Assembly: GCF_965342175.1 (NCBI RefSeq)
Contig: NZ_CBDRBL010000005.1
Span: 1-64,000, forward strand
Source: Actinacidiphila sp965342175
GTDB lineage: Bacteria > Actinomycetota > Actinomycetes > Streptomycetales > Streptomycetaceae
DNA length: 64,000 nucleotides
Direction: 5' to 3'
Under the pieces are notes generated by a model, which did not search any database, had not been told where the DNA came from, and saw only the letters and a program-made list of their open reading frames with translations. Position 1 is the first letter of the stretch. Each line of letters begins with the position of its first letter. This document shows positions 23,781 to 31,231 of this stretch, in pieces. The position numbers and the translations under genes are program-made.

Positions 23781-24263
23781 ATGACAGAACAGCAGCATCT
23801 GACGCACATCGACGACGCGGGGGCGGCCCGCATGGTGGACGTCTCGGAGAAGGACGTCACCACCCGCGTCGCCCGGGCGACCGGCCGGGTCCTGGTGTCG
23901 CCGCGTGTCATCGAACTGCTGCGGGGTGAGGGCGTGCCGAAGGGCGACGCCCTCGCCACCGCGCGCATCGCCGGGATCATGGGCGCCAAGCGCACCCCCG
24001 ACCTCATCCCGCTGTGCCACCCGCTGGCCGTCTCCGGGGTGAAGGTCGACCTCTCGGTGGGCGACTCGTCCGTGGACATCACCGCCACCGTGAAGACCAC
24101 CGACCGCACGGGCGTGGAGATGGAGGCCCTCACGGCGGTGAGCGTCGCCGCGCTCACCGTCGTCGACATGGTCAAGGCCGTCGACAAGGCCGCCGTCATC
24201 ACGGACGTGCGGGTGGAGGAGAAGACCGGCGGCAAGTCCGGCGACTGGAGCCGCACCCGATGA
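23781..24263 (+). CDS. moaC: cyclic pyranopterin monophosphate synthase MoaC
   Basis: A 160-residue MoaC, the second step of molybdopterin synthesis, forming cPMP from the cyclohydro-GTP intermediate made by MoaA. It shows the N-terminal MVDVSEKDVTTRVA, the active-site KRTPDLIPLCHPL, and TDRTGVEMEALTAVSVAALTVVDM, with the catalytic Lys-Lys region near DKAA. Length is normal. The ATG at 23781 follows gtgggag at a long spacing. A 56-bp gap separates it from moeA, and it overlaps mog by 4 bases (ATGA). MoaA is not in the window. Confidence 0.95.
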   Translation: MTEQQHLTHIDDAGAARMVDVSEKDVTTRVARATGRVLVSPRVIELLRGEGVPKGDALATARIAGIMGAKRTPDLIPLCHPLAVSGVKVDLSVGDSSVDITATVKTTDRTGVEMEALTAVSVAALTVVDMVKAVDKAAVITDVRVEEKTGGKSGDWSRTR

Positions 24264-24748
24264 GGGCACTGGCGATCACCGCGTCCAACCGCGCCGCCGC
24301 CGGCGTCTACGAGGACCGGGGCGGCCCGCTGATCGTCGCCGGACTGCGCGAGATGGGCTTCACCGTCGACGGCCCGCGTGTCGTCCCCGACGGCGAGCCC
24401 GTCGGCGACGCGCTGCGGGAGGCCGTGGCCGGGGGGTACGACGTCGTGGTCACCACCGGCGGCACCGGCATCTCGCCCACCGACCGCACCCCGGAGGTCA
24501 CCCGCGGGGTCCTCGACTACGAGGTCCCCGGAGTCGCGGAGGCGATCAGGGCCGCGGGCCGCGAGAAGGTGCCGACGGCCGCGCTGTCGCGTGGCGTCTG
24601 CGGTGTCGCCGGGCGCACCCTGGTGGTGAACCTCCCCGGATCGACCGGCGGCGTCAAGGACGGCCTGGCCGTCCTGGCCCCGATCCTCGTCCATGCCGTC
24701 GAGCAGATCCACGGCGGCGACCACCCTACGTCTGGGAGACCGAGCTGA
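24260..24748 (+). CDS. mog: molybdopterin adenylyltransferase (MogA/MoaB)
   Basis: A 162-residue MogA/MoaB-fold protein that adenylates molybdopterin before MoeA acts. Clear segments are ALAITASNRAAAGVYEDRGG, DVVVTTGGTGISPTDRTPEV (the MPT-binding TTGGTG loop near residue 73) and LVVNLPGSTGGVKDGLAVL. Start and stop overlap moaC and the next acetyltransferase gene by 4 bases each, indicating translational coupling across the set. Confidence 0.94.
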   Translation: MRALAITASNRAAAGVYEDRGGPLIVAGLREMGFTVDGPRVVPDGEPVGDALREAVAGGYDVVVTTGGTGISPTDRTPEVTRGVLDYEVPGVAEAIRAAGREKVPTAALSRGVCGVAGRTLVVNLPGSTGGVKDGLAVLAPILVHAVEQIHGGDHPTSGRPS

Positions 24749-25365
24749 ACGGGTCCTGGCCGGCCGAACTGGCGGACGGGGACGTCCTCCTCCGCCCGAT
24801 AAGGATGCGCGACCAGCGGGCCTGGCGCGAGGTGAACCGGCGCAACCGGCAGTGGCTGCGGCCCTGGGAGGCCACGGTGCCGCCGGCGCCGCCGGGCCAC
24901 CTCACCCAGCGGCCCACCTACCGCCAGATGGTCCGGCATCTGCGCCACGAGGCCGCCGCGGGCCGCATGATGCCGTTCGTCGTCGAGTACCAGGGGCGGC
25001 TCGCCGGTCAGCTCACGGTCGCCGGGATCACGTGGGGCTCCATGTGCAGCGCCCACATCGGCTACTGGGTCGACGAGGCCGTCGCCGGGCGCGGGGTCAT
25101 GCCCACCGCGGTCGCGCTCGCCGTGGACCACAGCTTCCGTGCGGTGGGACTGCACCGCATCGAGGTCTGCATCCGGCCGGAGAACACCCCGAGCCGCCGG
25201 GTGGTGGAGAAACTCGGCTTCCGTGAGGAAGGACTGCGCCCCCGCTATCTCCACATCGACGGGGCGTGGCGCGACCACCTGGTCTTCGCGCTGACGGCGG
25301 AGGAGGTGCCGGAGGGAATGCTCCGGCGCTGGCACCGGACGCGACCGGGAACGGCTCACAAATAA
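24745..25365 (+). CDS. RimJ-like GNAT acetyltransferase
   Basis: A 206-residue GNAT protein of the ribosomal-protein N-acetyltransferase group. The first strand LADGDVLLRPIRMRDQ, central HIGYWVDEAVAGRGVMPTAV (acetyl-CoA loop) and late RIEVCIRPENTPSRRVVEKLGF are typical. I start it at a CTG at 24745, 7 bases after tgggaga and overlapping the mog stop codon. The first ATG, at 24805, would remove strand beta-1. It belongs to the overlapping moeA-moaC-mog set. The acceptor protein is unknown. Confidence 0.85.
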   Translation: MNGSWPAELADGDVLLRPIRMRDQRAWREVNRRNRQWLRPWEATVPPAPPGHLTQRPTYRQMVRHLRHEAAAGRMMPFVVEYQGRLAGQLTVAGITWGSMCSAHIGYWVDEAVAGRGVMPTAVALAVDHSFRAVGLHRIEVCIRPENTPSRRVVEKLGFREEGLRPRYLHIDGAWRDHLVFALTAEEVPEGMLRRWHRTRPGTAHK

Positions 25366-25505
25366 AATCTTTGTTCGAAAGTGGCCGCCGATTCGACTCC
25401 GATGTGGGCACGATCAGAAAAAAATTTCGGAGTATCAGCCAGATCGTGCGACACACCGCGCCGAATTGCGTATCCCGTGTGGCCGACCCCCCTACCGTGT
25501 GATGC

Positions 25506-26366
25506 GTGAGCAGCAGCGGCCTCATCTACGCAGTCATCGTCGGGGCCTGGGCTGCCTACTTGGTGCCGATGTGGCTCCGTAGGCAGGACGAGCTCAACGA
25601 AGCGCGCCCGACGGAGCGCTTCAGTACCGCCATCCGGCTGCTGTCCGGACGTGCGGCGCTGGAGCGCAGGTACGCCAAGACGGCGGACCCGGAATCGGAG
25701 ACCGAGGCGGAGCCCGCGGTCGACGTCCGGGCCCTTGCCGTACCCGCGACAGAGGTGAAGCCGAAGTCCCGGCAGAGCGGGAAGCCGGGCAAGCCCGGCA
25801 AGCAGGGCGGTCAGGCGCACCCCCGGACGGTGAGGAAGCCCGATCCGCGCGCCAAGGTGCTCGCCGCCCGACGCCGCACCATCACGCTGCTCTTCCTCGC
25901 CTTCACCGCCGGCATGATCGTCGCCGCGGTCGGCGGTGTCGCCTTCCTCTGGGCCCCGGCCGCGCCCGCCGTGCTGCTCACGTTCTACATCGCCTATCTG
26001 CGCACGCAGGAACGCCGCCGCTTCGAGGTCAAGCTCGACCAGCGCCGTGCCGCCGACGCCGCCAAACGCCTGCGTGAGGCCCGTACGACCCGCGAGCCCG
26101 GCCTGGACGCGCCCGACGCGGCAGAGCCCGCACAGCCCGCCGAGGAGCCTGCGACGGCCGACCGGCGCGCCCTGGTGGAGCAGACCGACCACGCCGAGTG
26201 GGTCGACCAGCAGCGCGTCCCCGCCGAGGACACCTGGGAGGTCCCGGCCCCCCGGCCCACCTTCTCCACGGCCCCGGTCACCCCGCGCCGCTCCCGCGAC
26301 CGCTCCCGCACCCCTCTGTTCGACCAGCACGCCGACCGCGGCCGGCCCCGAGCGGCCAACGAGTGA
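25506..26366 (+). CDS. SepX/GlpR-like divisome membrane protein
   Basis: A 286-residue protein from a GTG at 25506. TM1 is at residues ~6-24 (LIYAVIVGAWAAYLVPMWL) and is followed directly by the conserved RRQDELNEARPTERFSTAIR. A basic linker rich in Lys/Gly/Pro leads to TM2 and TM3 at ~125-165, and then a charged C-terminal tail rich in Ala/Arg/Pro. This topology matches the actinobacterial SepX of Streptomyces and GlpR of Corynebacterium (from memory), which act at division septa, the latter as membrane receptor of a MoeA-like Glp. Its placement after moeA-moaC-mog supports that. Confidence 0.78.
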   Translation: MSSSGLIYAVIVGAWAAYLVPMWLRRQDELNEARPTERFSTAIRLLSGRAALERRYAKTADPESETEAEPAVDVRALAVPATEVKPKSRQSGKPGKPGKQGGQAHPRTVRKPDPRAKVLAARRRTITLLFLAFTAGMIVAAVGGVAFLWAPAAPAVLLTFYIAYLRTQERRRFEVKLDQRRAADAAKRLREARTTREPGLDAPDAAEPAQPAEEPATADRRALVEQTDHAEWVDQQRVPAEDTWEVPAPRPTFSTAPVTPRRSRDRSRTPLFDQHADRGRPRAANE

Positions 26367-26429
26367 CCTCCCAGCGCGGGGGGCGCGCCGAGCACCCTCG
26401 GCGGGATGCTAGAGTTTTCCTCGTTGCAA

Positions 26430-26503
26430 GGGCCTGTGGCGCAGTCCGGTAGCGCACCTCGTTCGCATCGAGGGGGTCAGGGGTTCGAATCCCCTCAGGT
26501 CCA
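26430..26503 (+). tRNA. tRNA-Ala (anticodon CGC)
   Basis: A complete cloverleaf: acceptor GGGCCTG pairs with CAGGTCC (one G-T), anticodon stem cctcg/cgagg with loop ttcgcat (anticodon CGC), and T-arm ggggttcgaatcccc. The discriminator is A at 26503 and CCA is not encoded. A terminator hairpin and then fragments of an integrase follow its 3' end, so it is probably an old attachment site. Confidence 0.95.
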
Positions 26504-26512
26504 CAGCAGCTC

Positions 26513-26546
26513 AAAGCCCCTGTCGGAGAGATCCGGCAGGGGCTTT
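26513..26546 (+). terminator. terminator after tRNA-Ala
   Basis: Arms aaagcccctgtcgga and tccggcaggggcttt form a 14-15 bp stem with a 4-nt loop, 9 bases past the tRNA. Confidence 0.8.
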
Positions 26547-26576
26547 GTCATGCCGTACAGCAGCGAAGTACAGCAA

Positions 26577-26687
26577 CTACGGTCGATCTTGCTTGTCGAG
26601 ATGCTTGCCGAGCCTGCGCAGAGCCTTGCGCGTCGCCTCGGACGGGACATGCGTGTAGATCTCCATCGTCACCGCGAATGCACCGGA
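26577..26687 (-). pseudogene. tyrosine integrase C-terminal remnant
   Basis: Thirty-six residues before a stop (SGAFAVTMEIYTHVPSEATR and then KALRRLGKHLDKQ) match the end of phage/AICE-type tyrosine integrases, including the tyrosine in the Y-T-H motif that corresponds to the catalytic region. Everything upstream (core-binding and most of the catalytic domain) is replaced by unrelated fragments. It is 74 bp from the tRNA-Ala 3' end, the expected place of int in a tRNA-integrated element. A tacagca direct repeat (about 26555-26575) lies between them. Confidence 0.65.
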
Positions 26688-26731
26688 TTGCAGCCGCCGC
26701 AGGGAAGCGCCACTCGGGACGAGCTCGCGGG

Positions 26732-26875
26732 CAAGCTCCAGAGATGGGAGCCGATCCGGCGCATGACGTCGAGGAGTTCGTCGGGCTCGTCGGCGCCCCA
26801 GCGGTCCTTCTGGAACTTGGGGTCGATGCACAGTCGCAGGGCCTGGTCCTCCGCCCAGAGGAACGTGCCGACGCC
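26732..26875 (-). pseudogene. DUF6461-like fragment
   Basis: A 48-residue coherent stretch (GTFLWAEDQALRLCIDPKFQ, then KDRWGADEPDELLDVMRRIG) resembles the C-terminal part of DUF6461-type proteins as I remember them: a strand pair with WAED, then PDELL and a helix. There is no start, and it is joined at 26875 to a piece of another gene. Non-functional remnant; family assignment tentative. Confidence 0.45.
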
Positions 26876-27148
26876 CGTCGACGGTCGAGTCGAGGGCACC
26901 GTCGGAGACGGCGTAGACCGACGCGTAGATGCCGCGGGCCACTGCCTCGGCCGGATGGACCTCCGCCCATGTCCGCCATGGCGGTCCCCGGGGCTCCGGA
27001 TCCTCAGCGAACGTGCCTGCCTCCATGAGCACCGGGAGCCGCAGCCCGTTCCCGTACTTCTGGTAAGCGTGTGCCGGCAGGGCGACCGGGACAGCGGGGC
27101 GGTCAGTTCGGCGCCGCATCCCGCGCACGCGAAAACGAACACATGCCC
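26874..27148 (-). pseudogene. zinc-ribbon hypothetical protein, frameshifted and truncated
   Basis: HVFVFACAGCGAELTAPLSR (27148-27076) and then, after a frameshift, VALPAHAYQKYGNGLRLPVL with GTFAEDPEPRGPPW (from 27086) are consecutive parts of a common Streptomyces hypothetical protein whose N-terminus has a CxxC pair. The intact family continues for ~60 more residues with further Cys and a WLAPDAV-like end. Here it stops at 26874, where the DUF6461-like fragment begins. Its usual start codon position reads GGG rather than ATG. Confidence 0.65.
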
Positions 27149-27497
27149 TCCGCTGGAGAATCGGGGGACATCGTCGCAGTTTTCCCCGGGGCTATCGCGT
27201 AGAAGACGGGTGCGATGTCGCGGACGGTCGGTCGCAGGCGGCTGATCTCGGGCGGGCGCCGGCGCGCTCCCGACCCGCCCGGTGGCCACGGCGGTATCGG
27301 AATCGCCATGCGCCCGCGCCTGTGTGCGCGGCCGAACGGATCGGCCCGCCAGGGCTGTCGACGTCGCCACGCACTGTGTCCTCCGTCACGTTCTCCAACC
27401 TCATCGCGGCTCGGACGTCTCTGGGCATGGACAGGTAGTCGAATCCCTCTGACAGCACGTCCAACAGTCGCGCCTTCGCACTCTCAGGAGGAACTCC
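27149..27497. other. gap with decayed sequence
   Basis: These 349 bp between the zinc-ribbon remnant and the lipoprotein gene hold no recognisable gene. Open frames on the minus strand continue the remnants but lose any family resemblance. The promoter of the lipoprotein gene must be in the last ~100 bp, and an aggagg ribosome site is at its end. Confidence 0.5.
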
Positions 27498-28460
27498 TTG
27501 CCCTGGAAACGCCGCGCCGGTCACCGCGCCGCAGCACTGTCCCTGGCCGCCGCCGCCGTGGTTCTCGGCGGTTGCGCCGCGCCCGCCCCGGTAGCGGTGA
27601 AGGCGCTGGACAACAGCCCGTCTCCTGTGAAGTCCGCGGTCGTCCACCCCTCGCAGGGAACGCAGGGAACGCAGGGAACGCAGGGAACGCAGGAACCCGA
27701 GGACGCTGTCACCGAGAAGCCGGTGTCGTACCGGCCGGCGGACCCCGAGGACACCGTGCGGACGCCGTCCGGGTACCTCGTCAACAAGTGCGTGCCCCGA
27801 CGGCTGTATGAGCACGTCACGACACTGACCACACAGGACGGCAAGCACCTCTCCACACTGATCCTGGGCAAGGGGCCGGACGCCGTCTACTTCGGGCATC
27901 AGTACGGAGGCCAGATCTGCAACTTCCTCGACCTCGCCGAGGAGTTCGCCAAACGCGGCTACCGGGTGATGCTTCCGGAGTTCCGCAACCACGTCGCCTC
28001 TGAGAAGTCCGACTCCTCCAGCGCCCTGGACGCGAAGGCCGCCTTCGACAAGCTCAAGGACCTCGGGACGAAGCGGGTCTTCCTCGCGGGGGCCTCCTGC
28101 GGCGGAACCACCGCGGCCACGCAGGGCGTGGCGAGCGGCATACCCCTCGCGGGCCTGGCTCTGCTCTCCTCGCCGGCGCGGTGTGACGGCGACGCGGTGG
28201 CGGCGGTCAAGAAGATCAAGGCGCCTTCGATGTTCTTGGTCGAGCACGACGACATGCAGGGAGGGCACGAGCGGCAGATCCGCGAGCTCTACGAGGCGTC
28301 CGCGGCGTCGGACAAGCGCCTCGTCGCGGTCGACGGCGAGGAGCACGGGACATTGATGCTGTACGGATCCAAGGAGGACGACGAGCGACGCGCCATGGTC
28401 GTCAGCTTCATCGCGAACGCGTTCACCGCGGGCGACGAGGCAGGCGGCGGCTCGCGGTAG
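27498..28460 (+). CDS. lipoprotein alpha/beta hydrolase
   Basis: A 320-residue exported lipoprotein. It has a TTG start after aggagg, a twin-Arg-poor signal (RAAALSLAAAAVVLGGC) and a lipobox LGGC with Cys26. A short GTQ tandem repeat (residues ~53-65) lies in the linker. The hydrolase domain has the nucleophile elbow AGASCGG (Ser about 200), an Asp in VEHDDMQGG and a His in DGEEHGT, so a catalytic triad is plausible. Substrate unknown. It faces away from the tRNA-Ala remnants and is followed by an IS605-like end. Confidence 0.85.
   Translation: MPWKRRAGHRAAALSLAAAAVVLGGCAAPAPVAVKALDNSPSPVKSAVVHPSQGTQGTQGTQGTQEPEDAVTEKPVSYRPADPEDTVRTPSGYLVNKCVPRRLYEHVTTLTTQDGKHLSTLILGKGPDAVYFGHQYGGQICNFLDLAEEFAKRGYRVMLPEFRNHVASEKSDSSSALDAKAAFDKLKDLGTKRVFLAGASCGGTTAATQGVASGIPLAGLALLSSPARCDGDAVAAVKKIKAPSMFLVEHDDMQGGHERQIRELYEASAASDKRLVAVDGEEHGTLMLYGSKEDDERRAMVVSFIANAFTAGDEAGGGSR
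27654..27695. repeat. 9-bp coding tandem repeat
   Basis: Four exact units of cagggaacg plus a partial fifth, in frame within the lipoprotein gene and encoding Gln-Gly-Thr repeats just after the lipid anchor. Multiples of 9 bp keep the frame, so copy number can vary without breaking the gene. Confidence 0.85.
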
Positions 28461-28487
28461 GCCGCGACCGTCACCCACCCGAAGCGA

Positions 28488-28550
28488 CCCACACGGCTTG
28501 TGTGGGAGCAGGCGGGAATCCCGGGCCTTTAAGCCCGGGAGGATGTCAAG
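28488..28550 (+). mobile_element. orphan IS200/IS605-like right end (omegaRNA-like hairpins)
   Basis: Two hairpins stand in a row: CCCACAC-5 nt-GTGTGGG (28488-28506), then cgggaatc followed by CCCGGGC-6 nt-GCCCGGG (28520-28539), ending aggatgtcaag. This structure and the ggatgtcaa end recall the right ends of Streptomyces IS605/IS1341-type elements, where the 3' end of tnpB encodes an omegaRNA (reRNA) scaffold. No tnpA or tnpB is present, so it is a solo end or a relic. The first hairpin could also serve as terminator of the lipoprotein gene. Confidence 0.55.
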
Positions 28551-28687
28551 CCTGCTGCCCGCTCCTCGTCCGCGACCGGGGACCCCGGCACACGGGTCGC
28601 CGCCGCATAGCGGCCTGCCCTGCCGCGCGGTCCCGGACGCGTGAAATGGGCTGGCGCCGTGCGGGGCGCGGGGAGGAGCATGCGGCG

Positions 28688-29437
28688 GTGGAGATTCTGA
28701 TGTCGGGGCCGCCGGACGGCGAGGTGGAGGTGCCGGCGCGGATCAGCGCGCTGGCGGGGGAGCGGGCGCCGCTGCCCGTGTGGCGCAACGAGGCGGGCGG
28801 GGTGACGTTCCGGCTGGGCGCGGGCGAGGACCGGCTGTTCGCCAAGTGGGCGCCGGCCGGCTCGGGGCTCGACCTGGGAGCCGAGGCCGAGCGCCTGGAG
28901 TGGGCGAGCCGCTTCACGCCCGTGCCGCCCGTCCTGGAGTACGGGACGGACGAGGCGGGCGCCTGGCTGGTGACGCGCGGGCTGCCCGGGGAAAGCGCCG
29001 TCAGCCCGCGCTGGACGGCGGACCCCGGCACGGCGGTACGCGCGCTGGGCGCCGGGCTGCGCGCGCTGCACGACCGGCTGCCCGTGGACCGCTGCCCGTA
29101 CGACTGGTCCGTCGGCACCCGCCTGGAACGCGCCCGGAGGGCCGGCAGGCGCGTGCCGGGGGACCTGCCGCCCGCGCCCCCGGTCGACCGGCTCGTGGTG
29201 TGCCACGGAGACCCCTGCGCGCCCAACACGCTGCTGGGCGAGGACGGTTCCTGGTCGGGCCACGTCGACATGGGCGCCCTCGGTGTCGCCGACCGCTGGG
29301 CCGATCTGGCCGTCGCCACATGGAGCACCGAGTGGAACTACGGGCCGGGCTGGGAGGACGCGCTCCTGGAGGCGTACGGCACAGTCCCCGACCCGGAGCG
29401 GACAGCCTATTACCGGCGCCTGTGGAGCGTCACCTGA
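28688..29437 (+). CDS. APH(3')-like phosphotransferase
   Basis: A 249-residue kinase of the aminoglycoside 3'-phosphotransferase fold. It starts at a GTG at 28688, 9 bases after gggaggag. The catalytic loop VCHGDPCAPNTLL (Asp near 185), the metal-binding segment GHVDMGALGVADRWADLAV, and C-terminal WNYGPGWEDALLEAYG are all present. The N-lobe has FAKWAPAG (ATP Lys) and lies after a short acidic start. It may modify an aminoglycoside or a metabolite. It precedes the NIS siderophore genes, but on the opposite strand to the first. Confidence 0.88.
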   Translation: MEILMSGPPDGEVEVPARISALAGERAPLPVWRNEAGGVTFRLGAGEDRLFAKWAPAGSGLDLGAEAERLEWASRFTPVPPVLEYGTDEAGAWLVTRGLPGESAVSPRWTADPGTAVRALGAGLRALHDRLPVDRCPYDWSVGTRLERARRAGRRVPGDLPPAPPVDRLVVCHGDPCAPNTLLGEDGSWSGHVDMGALGVADRWADLAVATWSTEWNYGPGWEDALLEAYGTVPDPERTAYYRRLWSVT

Positions 29438-29479
29438 CGGGCGCCCCGACGGGACGGCCCGGCCGCGGGAAACCCCGCG

Positions 29480-31156
29480 TCAGAGCAGGGGGTTGGGCAG
29501 TCCCGTCCACTGGTCGCCGTGCGCGGCGGTCTCCAGCCGCATCGACGTCAGGGCCTTGACGGCGAGTTCGGGGGCGCGGAGCAGGGCCGCCCGGTCCGCG
29601 AGGGCGTCCGCCGTGGTGGGGTGGGCGTCGAAGGCGCGGACGGCCTCCGTGCGCACCGCGTCCCACAGCCGGGCCTCGGTGGGGCGGTGGCCCTCCCCGA
29701 GGGCGGAGACGAGGCTGCCGAACGTGGTGGCGACCAGGGAGCCGTAGAGCTTGGAATGCAGGACCGCCGGGTCGTCGCTGAGGCCGCGGCCCATCGGGGG
29801 CACGCGGACGCCGTGCCGGGCGAGGCGGGCCGGGCTGATCCGGACGTCGGCGAGGTCGCGGTAGACCAGCCGCAGCGGCCGGGCGTGCCGGTCGAGGACG
29901 ACCAGCAGGTTCTGGCCGTGCGCCTCCAGGGCGACGCCCCAGGACAGCAGCCGCAGCAGGGCCGGGAGCGCGAGCCCGGCGAAGGCGGTGAGCCACGCGG
30001 CGCCGTCCGGGGGCGGGCCCGGTGCCGCGGCCGCGAGCAGGGAGCGCAGCAGCGGCGGTCCGCCGGCGGCGGGGCGCCCGGTGAGGGCGGCGACGGGCAG
30101 CACGCTCTCGCCGGCCGCGGGGTCCGCGAAGCCGGCCGGGGACTCCCGCAGGATCGCGGCGAGGTCGGGGACGGCCTCACCGCCGACGACGGCGCAGGCC
30201 GCCCCGAGGTTGCGGGTGATGTGCAGCGTGCCGGGGCCGAGCCGCCGGGCCAGTTCGTCCAGCAGCCCGGACAACGGGGCGCTGTCGGTCACCGAGCGGG
30301 CGGAGATGTCGCGGACGGACGAGGTCATCCGCATGCTCAGCGCCGTCTTCAGGTGCGGCCCGCCGCCCCGCGGGGCGAGGGTGCGCACCGACATCAGGGG
30401 CCGGGCGGGGACCGCGGCCTCGGCATAAGGGCGCACCCCGAGGGCTGGCAGGATGTGCCGGGTCTGCCAGGGATGGACGGGCAGCAGCAGCCGGTCGCCG
30501 TCCCGGAACCGGTCCGGCCAGACGCCCGCGACCAGGCACTCGGCGGCGGGGACGGCGACGAGGTCGAGGGCGACGACGGGCCGGTGCTCGGGACCGTAGG
30601 CCAGTTGCTCGGCCACGGAGAAGCCGGGGCGGCTGCGGCAGCACGGGTGGTAGGGGTGGCCGTCGACGACACCCTGCTCGTAGGAGGCGAGTGACGGCGG
30701 CCGGACGCCGCCGTCCCGCGAGCCGTGCGCCTGCGCGGCGTCCGCGGCTCCCGCGCGGGACAGGGCGAGCGAGGCGACGCTGTGGTCGAGTTCCTCGCGC
30801 AGCAGGCCCGACCCCGGCAGGCCGAGGGCCTCCACCAGGGCGGCCGGATGCTCCTGGGGCCGGCCGTCCAACAGGAGAACGGTCTCGTCCGCCGGCGACC
30901 CCAGGTCGTGCGGCAGTCGCCGCGGCCCGGTGAGCACCCGGCCGTCGTGCAGGAGTACGCGGCCGGGACCGCGCGAGGCGATCCCCGGCAGGGGCTCCAG
31001 GAGCAGGGCGCGCCACAGGCGGCCGAGCACGGCGGCGCGGGCGCCGGGGAGCGCGGCGGCGTACGCGTCGCGCAAATCGGGTCGGAGCGCCGCCAGGTCG
31101 CCGGCGAACGCCGTCTCCAAAGGGCGCCGCGTCGCAGCCGCCGAGTGCGGGTACAT
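29480..31156 (-). CDS. NIS siderophore synthetase (IucA/IucC family)
   Basis: A 558-residue ATP-dependent ligase that condenses a carboxylic acid (citrate, succinate or derivative) with an amine or alcohol in NRPS-independent siderophore assembly. Family motifs include HPWQTRHILPALG, the ATP-site HLKTALSMRMTSSVRDIS (about residues 280-297), THITRN-like LHITRNLG, EAHGQNLLVVLD and YRDLADVRIS. The C-terminal FhuF-like palm reads SKLYGSLVATTFGSL. The ATG at 31156 faces the second synthetase across 75 bp. No exporter or receptor gene is adjacent. Confidence 0.93.
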   Translation of the reverse strand: MYPHSAAATRRPLETAFAGDLAALRPDLRDAYAAALPGARAAVLGRLWRALLLEPLPGIASRGPGRVLLHDGRVLTGPRRLPHDLGSPADETVLLLDGRPQEHPAALVEALGLPGSGLLREELDHSVASLALSRAGAADAAQAHGSRDGGVRPPSLASYEQGVVDGHPYHPCCRSRPGFSVAEQLAYGPEHRPVVALDLVAVPAAECLVAGVWPDRFRDGDRLLLPVHPWQTRHILPALGVRPYAEAAVPARPLMSVRTLAPRGGGPHLKTALSMRMTSSVRDISARSVTDSAPLSGLLDELARRLGPGTLHITRNLGAACAVVGGEAVPDLAAILRESPAGFADPAAGESVLPVAALTGRPAAGGPPLLRSLLAAAAPGPPPDGAAWLTAFAGLALPALLRLLSWGVALEAHGQNLLVVLDRHARPLRLVYRDLADVRISPARLARHGVRVPPMGRGLSDDPAVLHSKLYGSLVATTFGSLVSALGEGHRPTEARLWDAVRTEAVRAFDAHPTTADALADRAALLRAPELAVKALTSMRLETAAHGDQWTGLPNPLL

Positions 31157-31174
31157 GTTGGGTGCCTACCCTAC
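31156..31174. promoter_or_regulatory. candidate iron box between NIS genes
   Basis: On the minus strand the 19-mer gTAGGGTAGGCACCCAACa matches 11 of 19 positions of the DmdR/IdeR consensus ttaggttaggctaacctaa, including the TAGG-TAGGC core. It lies at the start of the first NIS gene in the short divergent gap. Position and pathway support iron control, but the match is weak. Confidence 0.3.
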
Positions 31175-31231
31175 GCAGGAGGTCGCCGACCGTGCTTCGA
31201 CCAGCGCAGTCGCCCGTGGAGACGAGCCGCC

